Notes under the pieces: model-generated
What the model was told of the DNA's origin: nothing
Seen by the model: the letters and a program-made list of their open reading frames with translations, nothing else
The model's database searches: none
Program-made: the position numbers and the translations under genes
Source: Candidatus Cetobacterium colombiensis
Lineage (GTDB): Bacteria > Fusobacteriota > Fusobacteriia > Fusobacteriales > Fusobacteriaceae
Direction: 5' to 3'
Length of the DNA: 64,000 bases
Assembly (NCBI RefSeq): GCF_033962415.1
Contig: NZ_JAVIKH010000002.1
Span: 1-64,000 of the forward strand
Shown here: one piece after another, positions 1-6,533 of the stretch
Layout: the number at the start of each line of letters is the position of its first letter
Numbering within the stretch: the first letter of the stretch is position 1

Positions 1-123
1 TGCTCCTAGTGGAAATGTACCATCTGTTGATAAATCTGGAAAATCTAAAACTCTATATGTTATATAAATTCCTAATACCATTATTCCTAATATTAAACTT
101 TGTTCAAGTATGCTTACTATCAT
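1..123 (-). CDS. ABC transporter permease, 5' end only
   Basis: The first 41 codons of a membrane protein read leftward out of the window, starting MIVSILEQSLILGIMVLG. The text contains LSTDGTFPLGA, the form seen after the first membrane helix in permeases paired with TrpX/ABC_sub_bind proteins. A purine-rich ribosome site (AAGGTG) lies about 7 bases before the ATG at 123. It follows the substrate-binding gene by 20 bases on the same strand, so it should be the membrane subunit of the same importer. The remainder lies outside the window. Confidence 0.75.
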   Translation of the reverse strand, partial: MIVSILEQSLILGIMVLGIYITYRVLDFPDLSTDGTFPLGA

Positions 124-143
124 TTTTTTCACCTTACCTTTTC

Positions 144-1064
144 TTATAGATTATTTTCTAGTAGTTTTTCTGGAATTTTTATTCCTAACTCTTTTGCTAC
201 CGATTCATTTATTAAAAGTGGGTATTGTAATGGCATTGCCACAGGTATATCTGTTATTTTCTCACCATTTACTATTTTTCCAATCATCTCTCCAATTATT
301 ACACCAGACCCTTTATAGTCTACTTTAAATCCTCCAAGTGCTCCCTCTTTTACAATCACTTCACCATCCATTGCTATAACTGGTATTTTTTTAGCTTTTG
401 CCTTTGATAAAATAAGTGGTGATGATGACATTGTTAAATTATCTGTTATTGTGAAAAGTACATCTGATTTATTTAAAACAACATCTAAAGCTGATGGTAG
501 TTCATTAGTTGAAGTTATTCCAACATCCACAAGGTTCATATTATTATTTTTTGTAATCTCTTTTAAAAGTTCTACGTTAACTTCTGAATTTTTTTCACTG
601 GGATTAAATATTATTCCTATTGTTTTTGCTGATGGTAAAATCTCTTTAACTAAATTTACCATTAGTTCTGGTGGAACTCTATCTGAAACTCCTGTAACAT
701 TGATTTTATCAGAAGTTACACCTGCAAGTTCAGGATTTGTTATTGCTCCAAAAAGTATTGGTATTTCATTAGTTGTATTCATAGCACTCTGAAGAGTAGG
801 TGTTGATATAGCAACTATAAAATCTTTTTTATTTTTTTTAAAGTTATTCATTATTAATTGCTGAACAGTCATATCTCCTTGTGCAATTTGAGAATCAAGC
901 TTAAATTCTAATTCGCTTTTTTTCAATCCCTCTTCCACACCGATTCTAACTGCATCTAATGCTGGATGCTCAACTATTTGAGATATTCCTATTTCTAACG
1001 GTTTTCCAAAGCTAACTATATTGATTAATGCCATTCCTAATATAACATTTAAAACTTTTTTCAT
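144..1064 (-). CDS. ABC importer substrate-binding lipoprotein-like protein (ABC_sub_bind/TrpX family)
   Basis: 306 aa with a Sec-type signal peptide (MKKVLNVILGMALINIVSFG), then a two-lobed periplasmic binding fold of the ABC_sub_bind family. Recognisable stretches are GISQIVEHPALDAVRIGVEEGL near the mature N-terminus, ISTPTLQSAMN, PILFGAITNPELAG, TIGIIFNPSEKNSEVN, and DGEVIVKEGALGGFKVDYKGSG near residue 240. The family delivers small solutes, often aromatic amino acids, to a YtrF/TrpY-type permease, and that permease gene follows directly. The ATG at 1064 has a strong AGAGGTGGG ribosome site. The leader carries a six-tyrosine-codon attenuator, so tyrosine is the most likely substrate; that is inference from the leader, not from the binding pocket. 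Confidence 0.85.
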   Translation of the reverse strand: MKKVLNVILGMALINIVSFGKPLEIGISQIVEHPALDAVRIGVEEGLKKSELEFKLDSQIAQGDMTVQQLIMNNFKKNKKDFIVAISTPTLQSAMNTTNEIPILFGAITNPELAGVTSDKINVTGVSDRVPPELMVNLVKEILPSAKTIGIIFNPSEKNSEVNVELLKEITKNNNMNLVDVGITSTNELPSALDVVLNKSDVLFTITDNLTMSSSPLILSKAKAKKIPVIAMDGEVIVKEGALGGFKVDYKGSGVIIGEMIGKIVNGEKITDIPVAMPLQYPLLINESVAKELGIKIPEKLLENNL

Positions 1065-1169
1065 AATTTCCCACCTCTTATTTTATTTTTTATAAAAAAC
1101 ATGATGCTTGTCTTAAATCTCAAAATTTGGATAATAGTCTCCGGATAACTTTATCGTTTATTTTAAAAT

Positions 1170-1204
1170 AAAAAAGACCCTTAGGAATAATATCCTAAAG
1201 GTCT
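1170..1204 (-). terminator. Attenuator terminator in the ABC importer leader
   Basis: On the minus strand AGACC-TTTAGGA pairs with TCCTAAG-GGTCT (one mismatch) around a six-base loop and is followed by a run of T. It sits about 105 bases before the start codon, inside the leader, so it must be read through for the importer to be made. The 5' arm can pair with an upstream TATCCTAAA (1229-1237). Confidence 0.85.
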
Positions 1205-1288
1205 AAATAAAACATTTCTGAATTATGATTTAGGATACAGTCTCTATTTTTACAATTACAAATAGACTCATATCCCAATAGATATAAG
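1191..1288 (-). promoter_or_regulatory. Mutually exclusive attenuator stems of the tyrosine leader
   Basis: Four segments can pair in alternative ways. Segment 1 CTTATATC (1288-1281) pairs with segment 2 GATATGAG (1274-1267). Segment 2 extended, GGATATGAGTCTATTT (1275-1260), also pairs with segment 3, which ends AGACTGTATCC (about 1248-1232). Segment 3 end TATCCTAAA (1237-1229) pairs perfectly with TTTAGGATA (1199-1191), the 5' half of the terminator, forming an antiterminator. A ribosome reaching the stop codon would cover segment 1, free segment 2 to trap segment 3, and allow termination. A ribosome held at the first Tyr codons would leave 1:2 paired and 3 free to antiterminate. The pairings are seen; the kinetic logic is inference. 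Confidence 0.75.
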
Positions 1289-1290
1289 CC

Positions 1291-1341
1291 TTACTCATAG
1301 TAATAGTAATAATAGTTTCTGCTAACTCCTTTTATATTCAT
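1291..1341 (-). CDS. Tyrosine leader peptide
   Basis: A 16-codon reading frame encodes MNIKGVSRNYYYYYYE, with six consecutive Tyr codons (TAT TAT TAC TAT TAC TAT at 1314-1297), one Glu and a TAA stop. A GAGGAG ribosome site lies 11 bases before the ATG. It lies between a consensus-like promoter (1409-1437) and a rho-independent terminator (1170-1204), the classic order of a translation-coupled transcription attenuator. Six identical codons in sixteen is very unlikely by chance in a leader. Function: ribosome stalling when charged tRNA-Tyr is scarce. Confidence 0.85.
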   Translation of the reverse strand: MNIKGVSRNYYYYYYE

Positions 1342-1408
1342 AATTCATCATGCTCCTCATTTTTTATTTAACTTATAAATTGTTTTTGGTCATTTATAAG
1401 TTTAGGTA

Positions 1409-1437
1409 AGTATATACTTAAAAAACTATAATGTCAA
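1409..1437 (-). promoter_or_regulatory. Sigma70-type promoter of the ABC importer leader
   Basis: Minus strand TTGACA (1437-1432), a 17-base spacer, then TATACT (1414-1409). Transcription should begin near 1402, about 60 bases before the leader peptide. The -35 and part of the spacer overlap the 3' end of the preceding small gene. Confidence 0.85.
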
Positions 1438-1645
1438 CATTTTTTTGAAAATTTTTTTTTATTAAATCCCCTTTTGAATTATCTAACTTATAACTAAGTA
1501 TGTCTTCGTCAGATATTTTTTGTATTTTTATTTTTGTAGGTTTTACTATATTCAATTTTGTATTAATATCAACTGTTGATCCTTTAGAACTAAATGTTAC
1601 CATAAAATTTAATACAAAAAAAAGAAATAAATACAACTTCTTCAT
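1418..1645 (-). CDS. Small secreted protein, possible minor pilin or pilin remnant, c-di-GMP riboswitch-controlled
   Basis: 75 aa with a clear signal peptide (MKKLYLFLFFVLNFMVTFSS) and a ~55-residue mature part. The stretch STVDINTKLNIVKPTKIKIQ loosely resembles the mature N-terminus of the pilin at 9957-10547 (ASIQIDTKATVINSGLIITG), so it may be a very short or decayed pilin; this is weak similarity by eye. An AAGGAGG ribosome site precedes the ATG. The gene lies directly behind its own c-di-GMP-I riboswitch and promoter, apart from the main pilus operon. Its last codons overlap the promoter of the next unit. No known family recognised. Confidence 0.65.
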   Translation of the reverse strand: MKKLYLFLFFVLNFMVTFSSKGSTVDINTKLNIVKPTKIKIQKISDEDILSYKLDNSKGDLIKKNFQKNVDIIVF

Positions 1646-1685
1646 TTTAATCCTCCTTAAAATTCAATAAATAAAATTTTAATTA

Positions 1686-1711
1686 AAATAAAGTAGTATC
1701 TACTTCTTTTT
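1686..1711 (-). terminator. Possible riboswitch expression platform hairpin
   Basis: Minus strand AAGTAGATACTACTT can fold as a six-base-pair stem with a three-base loop and is followed by an AT-rich TATTTTAATT. It lies between the c-di-GMP aptamer and the small secreted gene, where an expression platform belongs. The stem is weak, so control could instead act at translation. Confidence 0.4.
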
Positions 1712-1784
1712 ATACTGCAACTGGCTGCCATTTTAAAGGCCCTATAGCTTTGCGTCACACAGTTTCCCATGCTTTGCCTTTATT
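1712..1784 (-). ncRNA. Cyclic di-GMP-I riboswitch (GEMM-I), copy 1
   Basis: Read on the minus strand, the aptamer shows the GEMM-I landmarks in order: GGCAAAGC, a short hairpin with GGGAAAC, the hallmark GACGCAAAGC, then GGGCCTTTAAAATGGCAGCC. GACGCAAAGC and the tetraloop/receptor-like GAAA are the core of the class. A 39-base segment ending GGCAGCCAGTTG is almost identical to the second copy at 13.83-13.89 kb. It lies upstream of the 75-aa secreted protein gene. Confidence 0.88.
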
Positions 1785-1803
1785 TTAATTGTTTATAATT
1801 TAA

Positions 1804-1832
1804 TATATATACTAAATATGTACCATTTTCAA
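1804..1832 (-). promoter_or_regulatory. Promoter for riboswitch copy 1
   Basis: Minus strand TTGAAA (1832-1827), a 17-base spacer, TATATA (1809-1804). The predicted start near 1797 leaves about a dozen bases before the aptamer. A second TTGACA (1845-1840) is an alternative -35 element. Confidence 0.6.
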
Positions 1833-1848
1833 AAAAAATTGTCAAGAA

Positions 1849-2289
1849 CTATTTACTATTTTGTCCTATTATTCCTACTCCTATTTCATTCAATATTATT
1901 GTATCTTCATTTTGAATAGACTTGGAGTCTGTTGGTAATTCTTTAAAGATTATATAACTTTTATAATCTTCATTTTTTTTAAATTCTAATTTTTCATTTC
2001 TTTTAAACTCTAACTTCACTATTTTTTGCTCTTTTGGTTTTAATATTATAAATTTTGGAAAACATTGTAGCATTGGTTCTAAACTCCTATTTTGAAACTC
2101 TATTGGAGTTTCAAAATAGGGTAAAAGCTTTATTGTTTTATCACCATTATTTATCAAGTAAATATCTGTTACAGAATTCTTTTTTAAATCCAACTCTATT
2201 TTTGTAGGATTTATTAATAAATTAAAATCCCTTGATAAGATAACACTAAAACAAAATAAATAAATTAGTAATAACTTTATATAAAACAC
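1849..2289 (-). CDS. Short PapD-like pilus chaperone (single Ig domain)
   Basis: 146 aa with a signal peptide ending near LSRDF. The mature part matches the first immunoglobulin-like domain of PapD-type chaperones: INPTKIELDLKKNSVTDIYLINNGDKTIKLLPYF, then FPKFIILKPKEQKIVKLEFKRNE near residue 85 and YKSYIIFKE. The second chaperone domain is absent, and the two larger chaperones of the locus are about 240 aa. It is the last gene of the pilus operon, 26 bases after the tip-protein gene. It may be a dedicated helper for the large protein or a structural subunit using an Ig fold. Function is inferred from fold and context. Confidence 0.6.
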   Translation of the reverse strand: MFYIKLLLIYLFCFSVILSRDFNLLINPTKIELDLKKNSVTDIYLINNGDKTIKLLPYFETPIEFQNRSLEPMLQCFPKFIILKPKEQKIVKLEFKRNEKLEFKKNEDYKSYIIFKELPTDSKSIQNEDTIILNEIGVGIIGQNSK

Positions 2290-2315
2290 ACTCCTTATCT
2301 TTATAATTTAAATTT

Positions 2316-5300
2316 TCAACTATCAGATAGGGTAACATTCAAATAAAATTGTCCATTGTGTTGCCCTTCTAAGGTGCTATTTTCAGTTTCTAAAAGAGTT
2401 CCATTTAAAATAAAATAACTATTTCCATTGTCGCTTTCTTTTTGCTCTGAACTTACTGAAAAATTCCCAGCCTTAACTTCAGAATCTCCATTTCTTAAAC
2501 TTACTTTCCCTTCAGAATCTGTAATTGGAGTTAAAGTCAACTCCATTCCTGATAAATTCTTTAGAACTATTTTAGAATTTGCAGTTTTTGTATTATCTCC
2601 TTTTAAAACTGTTCCAAAGTCTAGAGTATCCTTAGATACTATTTCAAAAGTTGGTCCTGGTGTTCTTAGCGTAACCGTATACTCTCTTCTTACCAAACCT
2701 GATTTTTCTTTATGAATAATTTTAAGAACATGGGAATTTCCTACCCAATTTTTAAGAGATATTGAAGCTAATCCTTGATTATTATAAATTATATCCATTC
2801 CTAAATTAAATTTTTGAATTGCCACAGTAGTATCACCTGAAGGATTCATCTCTTTAGAAGCTAATAGGGTCGTTCCATCTAACACTTCTAACTTTCCATC
2901 ATTTAATTCTAATCCATTGATAAACTGCCCTGAGTTTAGATTTACTTCTACACTTTGATTATTTGGATTTCCTGCAACATCAAAGTTTATTATATCACCT
3001 TTTGTATAGCTATTTGTAAATTTTATTTCTATATTGTTATTAATTATTAAATCTTTTTTTATCGTTAAATTAGGGTAATCCCTTTCAACAATTCTTGAAG
3101 GATCTGAATCTATTGGAAATTTATATTTATTACTTGAATAACTTCCTTGAACAAAGGCTATTTTTTCATCAGTTTGAAGAGAAACATTCATTTCAGAAAC
3201 ACTTCTTGTATAAGATAAAATCTCTTTTTTATCTGTATTTTTAATTTTTATAGCTAATTTTGCAAAAACTTCCTCTCTACTATTATTTGAATAAACCCAA
3301 ATACCTAAATTGGAATTTTCACCACTTTTTTGTGCTCCTCCTTGAATCAATGAATTCCCCTCTAATACTCCACCTCTTAATTCTTTAAAATATGGATAAG
3401 TTTTAAATTTTGCATTATAATTAGCAGTATAAGTAGTTCTATTAACTAAATTTGTATTTTCTTGGAATAAATAACCATTTGCAGCACTTTCCTTTTTACC
3501 TAAAGCTATCATTGGAATCTGATTATCATTTGAAATCATACTTTTCTGTTGAAAATATACAAATCCTGATTCTTTTTCTAAATCGTTATTTTCTATTAAC
3601 TCTTTTTCACCAATCTCTAAATTATTAAGTTTATAATCATACTCAAAATTTCCTGTAGAACTCTGATTTCCACTATTTTTCTTAAATTTTATTTTTGGAT
3701 AAATAATCTCTCTAATCTCCCCCAAAGCGGTATTTGGAATATATATTTGTGTATTTCCATTATTTGCCGAACTTGGGATTAAAGATATTTTATAATTATC
3801 ATCATATGGTATTTCAACAATATCTTCATTTTTTGTATATGCATATTTTTGGATTGATTCTAATATATCCCTTGAAAGTGCTATTTTTATTTCTGCATCT
3901 AACGTAGCTTGTGATGATTTTTTTTCATAAGTTGCTAACGTTACAGATCTGTTTCCAGAATCAATACCAATTTCCCCTTTTAATTTTTTTTGAAATAAAA
4001 GGGCATTATCACCTACACTTATTTTTTTTAAATATGGATAAATAGATTTTCTCTCTCCTATATTTAGAAAAACATTAGGTACTTCATTAAAGCCTGCCAT
4101 ACTCGTTGTATTACTCCACTTATCGATACCCCCAACATATTCCCAACTTGATTGAGTCCCTAAACCTAATGCTGGAGATAAATCTATTCCACTTTGTGAT
4201 GTTTTTCTCCATACAGAAACTCTACCTAAAGATATAATATAAAAATTGTCTGAAAATTTTTCAATTTCATTTTCATCTATTATATGATCTCTTAATCCAT
4301 TTATATTGTAACTGAAATAATTATTATATTTATCTGGATTTTTTCTTATATATATTTTAGGGTAAGGAAGAGTTATCTTATTATTACTCAAATTTTTATT
4401 AGGAATATCATAAAACCCATTTCCACTAGAACTTCCTATAACTAGAGATATTTGATTTGAATCTCCAAGATTTTTATAAGGTATCTCCACAAGTCCATTT
4501 ACACCAGACACATTACTTGCATAACTTTTAATCTCCTCTATTGTCAATGCATCTATTTTAATGCTTAAATCAGCTTCTACAAACTCATTTTTACTTGTTT
4601 CATATGCTCCTATAGCTATTTTATTAGAGGAATCCTCTTTTATATTATGAAAATATATTTTTCTACTCTGACCTATATTTCCTGATGGATTTGAATTTTT
4701 ATACTTTAATTGAGGTTTCATTTTTCCTGTTATAGAACTATTATTAAATTCAACCTTGATACTTTCTTCAGAACCTTCAACTGGTAGTCCACCATTATGA
4801 TTTTCCTTTCTCCAAATACTCTCATTTCCTAAAGCAATTATAGGAAAAAATTCAGAGCCACTATTTAATCTTTGCTCAAATCTAATGTTTATAGGAGATG
4901 AAATAAAATCTCCAGTATGATTTGATTCTATTATTATATTTCCATCATTGTTTACAACATAACTAAAATCTGATATTGAACCAACAGCAAAATTCTCTTT
5001 AGGTAAAGTAAACTCAGCCTTATAAATATTTTCAACCATACCAGATTTATTATTTAAAACAGCTAGATAAAGTGTTTCTGGTTTCATCTCATAAGAAACT
5101 TCTAAAACTTTATTAACACTATTCCCCGTTAGGCTATAACTTATATTTTTAAGTTTTATTTTTTCTCCATTTTTTAACTTAACTCCCTGCTCTAAAACTT
5201 TATTCATTTTAGATTTTTCATTTTTTTTCATATAAGTTCCAGCATTGTCTAAACTTTCTAAAATAAAAATATCGTAGTTATTAGTATCTCTTACAATTCT

Positions 5301-5534
5301 CTTTTTTTCTGCAGCTTTTTTTAGATCTTTAAAATCAAAAATAATTTTCTTTTCCTTTTCGTATATCACTCCAGTTATTTTATCTGTTTTTATCTTTAAA
5401 ACTTCAATATCTAAATTTGCTTTCTCCCTTTTAGGTAAGGCCTCTACCGTTGTAACTTTAGTTTCAGAAAAACTAGTTAAGAAAATACAAATAAATAATC
5501 CCATATTTATCAAAAATCTATTTATTTTTCTCAC
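2316..5534 (-). CDS. Large secreted repeat protein, putative pilus tip adhesin
   Basis: 1072 aa with a signal peptide (FLINMGLFICIFLTSFS). After an N-terminal region of ~185 residues there are three diverged tandem modules of roughly 200 residues. Each holds a segment of the kind PIIALGNESIWRK / ALGLGTQSSWEY / PMIALGKKESAANG, a PYLKKI/PYFKELRGG stretch, and a helix-like segment such as ALTIEEIKSYASN / LSRDILESIQKYAY / TDKKEILSYTRSV followed by EIPY. The C-terminal ~220 residues are beta-rich and end in LNVTLSDS. It is encoded with the usher and chaperones and overlaps the end of the 148-aa gene by 17 bases. An adhesive tip role is inference from size, secretion and operon position. Confidence 0.6.
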   Translation of the reverse strand: MRKINRFLINMGLFICIFLTSFSETKVTTVEALPKREKANLDIEVLKIKTDKITGVIYEKEKKIIFDFKDLKKAAEKKRIVRDTNNYDIFILESLDNAGTYMKKNEKSKMNKVLEQGVKLKNGEKIKLKNISYSLTGNSVNKVLEVSYEMKPETLYLAVLNNKSGMVENIYKAEFTLPKENFAVGSISDFSYVVNNDGNIIIESNHTGDFISSPINIRFEQRLNSGSEFFPIIALGNESIWRKENHNGGLPVEGSEESIKVEFNNSSITGKMKPQLKYKNSNPSGNIGQSRKIYFHNIKEDSSNKIAIGAYETSKNEFVEADLSIKIDALTIEEIKSYASNVSGVNGLVEIPYKNLGDSNQISLVIGSSSGNGFYDIPNKNLSNNKITLPYPKIYIRKNPDKYNNYFSYNINGLRDHIIDENEIEKFSDNFYIISLGRVSVWRKTSQSGIDLSPALGLGTQSSWEYVGGIDKWSNTTSMAGFNEVPNVFLNIGERKSIYPYLKKISVGDNALLFQKKLKGEIGIDSGNRSVTLATYEKKSSQATLDAEIKIALSRDILESIQKYAYTKNEDIVEIPYDDNYKISLIPSSANNGNTQIYIPNTALGEIREIIYPKIKFKKNSGNQSSTGNFEYDYKLNNLEIGEKELIENNDLEKESGFVYFQQKSMISNDNQIPMIALGKKESAANGYLFQENTNLVNRTTYTANYNAKFKTYPYFKELRGGVLEGNSLIQGGAQKSGENSNLGIWVYSNNSREEVFAKLAIKIKNTDKKEILSYTRSVSEMNVSLQTDEKIAFVQGSYSSNKYKFPIDSDPSRIVERDYPNLTIKKDLIINNNIEIKFTNSYTKGDIINFDVAGNPNNQSVEVNLNSGQFINGLELNDGKLEVLDGTTLLASKEMNPSGDTTVAIQKFNLGMDIIYNNQGLASISLKNWVGNSHVLKIIHKEKSGLVRREYTVTLRTPGPTFEIVSKDTLDFGTVLKGDNTKTANSKIVLKNLSGMELTLTPITDSEGKVSLRNGDSEVKAGNFSVSSEQKESDNGNSYFILNGTLLETENSTLEGQHNGQFYLNVTLSDS

Positions 5535-5964
5535 TCCCCTTTTTCACATATTGAGAAACTACTATTGGAATATATCCCACATACTCCCCTTCCACATCAA
5601 TAACTTCTCCATCATTAATATTTTTTCGATCTAAAACAGCATAAAAAGGAATATGTTCCCTCTCCTTAGTAACAATCATCTCTTTTTTAGACGATTCCAT
5701 TCCCAATTTCTCAACTTTTAACCATTTTCTACGATTTGTCATAAGGTTGTATTCTGGAAATTCAAACATTATTTTTTTTCCAATATCTTCCTCTTTATTG
5801 TCTGTAAAAACTTCTATAATACCTTTTCCCAAAACTTTATCTTTATCTAAGTGAGTGGTATTGATATTTGTAAATCTCATGGGTTCTACTATTTTAACTT
5901 TTATTTCAGAAAAAGTTACATTTCCAATGCTAGCTAATAAAAATATTAAAATTGTTTTTTTCAT
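5518..5964 (-). CDS. Secreted pilus-operon protein, unknown family
   Basis: 148 aa with a signal peptide (MKKTILIFLLASIGNVTFSE). The mature part is beta-rich: IKVKIVEPMRFTNINTTHL, GIIEVFTDNKEEDIGKKIMFEFPE, and a lysine-rich C-terminus. The N-terminal wording EIKVKIVEPMRFTNI fits minor pilins of the alternative chaperone-usher type, but I cannot name the family. It is separated by 2 bases from the 183-aa gene upstream and overlaps the tip-protein gene downstream, so it is translated from the same message. Minor subunit or adaptor is the likeliest role. Confidence 0.55.
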   Translation of the reverse strand: MKKTILIFLLASIGNVTFSEIKVKIVEPMRFTNINTTHLDKDKVLGKGIIEVFTDNKEEDIGKKIMFEFPEYNLMTNRRKWLKVEKLGMESSKKEMIVTKEREHIPFYAVLDRKNINDGEVIDVEGEYVGYIPIVVSQYVKKGSEKNK

Positions 5965-5966
5965 AT

Positions 5967-6518
5967 TTACTTCCCATCCTTAACTTCAACTGTTATATAA
6001 ACTCTTTTTCTATGTAATCCCTCTTTTGTAATATTAGAACCGTCAATGCTTAAAATATTGTCATCTACAATTTTTTTATTAATATATTTAGGTGAATATA
6101 TTTTCGTATCAATTTTCCCATCATTATCTAAATCTAACTCTTTTTCAGAGTATTTTAAAACATAGTAGTCCTTTTTTTCAGGCTCTTTATTCATCTCTAT
6201 TTCAAATGGAATATCAAGTTTTTGATTGTCAATAATCATAGCTTTTATCTCTACATCTGATATTATTTCTAAAGGTACTATAACTTTAACTTTACTTTCC
6301 ATCATAATTGTAGACATTTTTTCCAAAACCCAAACATCTTCATTTTCATCTACTGTCTCGTTAGGAACAGCTGGTATCATAGGTATAATTGGAATTGATG
6401 TTCCTAAATCAGCCACTGGTGGCCCCATAGTTTCATCAGAAGGAAGTGTCATTATTCCATTTGATGAAAAAACTGATATCTGTGTTAACATATAAAAAAG
6501 TATTAATAAACCCTTCAC
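5967..6518 (-). CDS. Secreted pilus-operon protein with DxDNDGxxD motif
   Basis: 183 aa with a short signal peptide, a proline-rich linker (VADLGTSIPIIPMIPAVP, residues ~35-55), then a beta-rich domain. The segment ELDLDNDGKIDTKIYS near residue 130 matches the DxDNDGxxD calcium-binding loop used in many secreted proteins. It lies 15 bases after the usher gene and 2 bases before the next gene. The family is not recognised; a minor subunit stabilised by calcium is a reasonable guess. Confidence 0.55.
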   Translation of the reverse strand: MKGLLILFYMLTQISVFSSNGIMTLPSDETMGPPVADLGTSIPIIPMIPAVPNETVDENEDVWVLEKMSTIMMESKVKVIVPLEIISDVEIKAMIIDNQKLDIPFEIEMNKEPEKKDYYVLKYSEKELDLDNDGKIDTKIYSPKYINKKIVDDNILSIDGSNITKEGLHRKRVYITVEVKDGK

Positions 6519-6533
6519 ATTTTTACCCCTATC

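Noticed and set aside
1065-1417. T-box riboswitch upstream of the TrpX-type gene
   Set aside because: No T-box sequence (AGGGTGGNACC) or stem I features are present; the Tyr leader peptide and alternative stems explain the region better.
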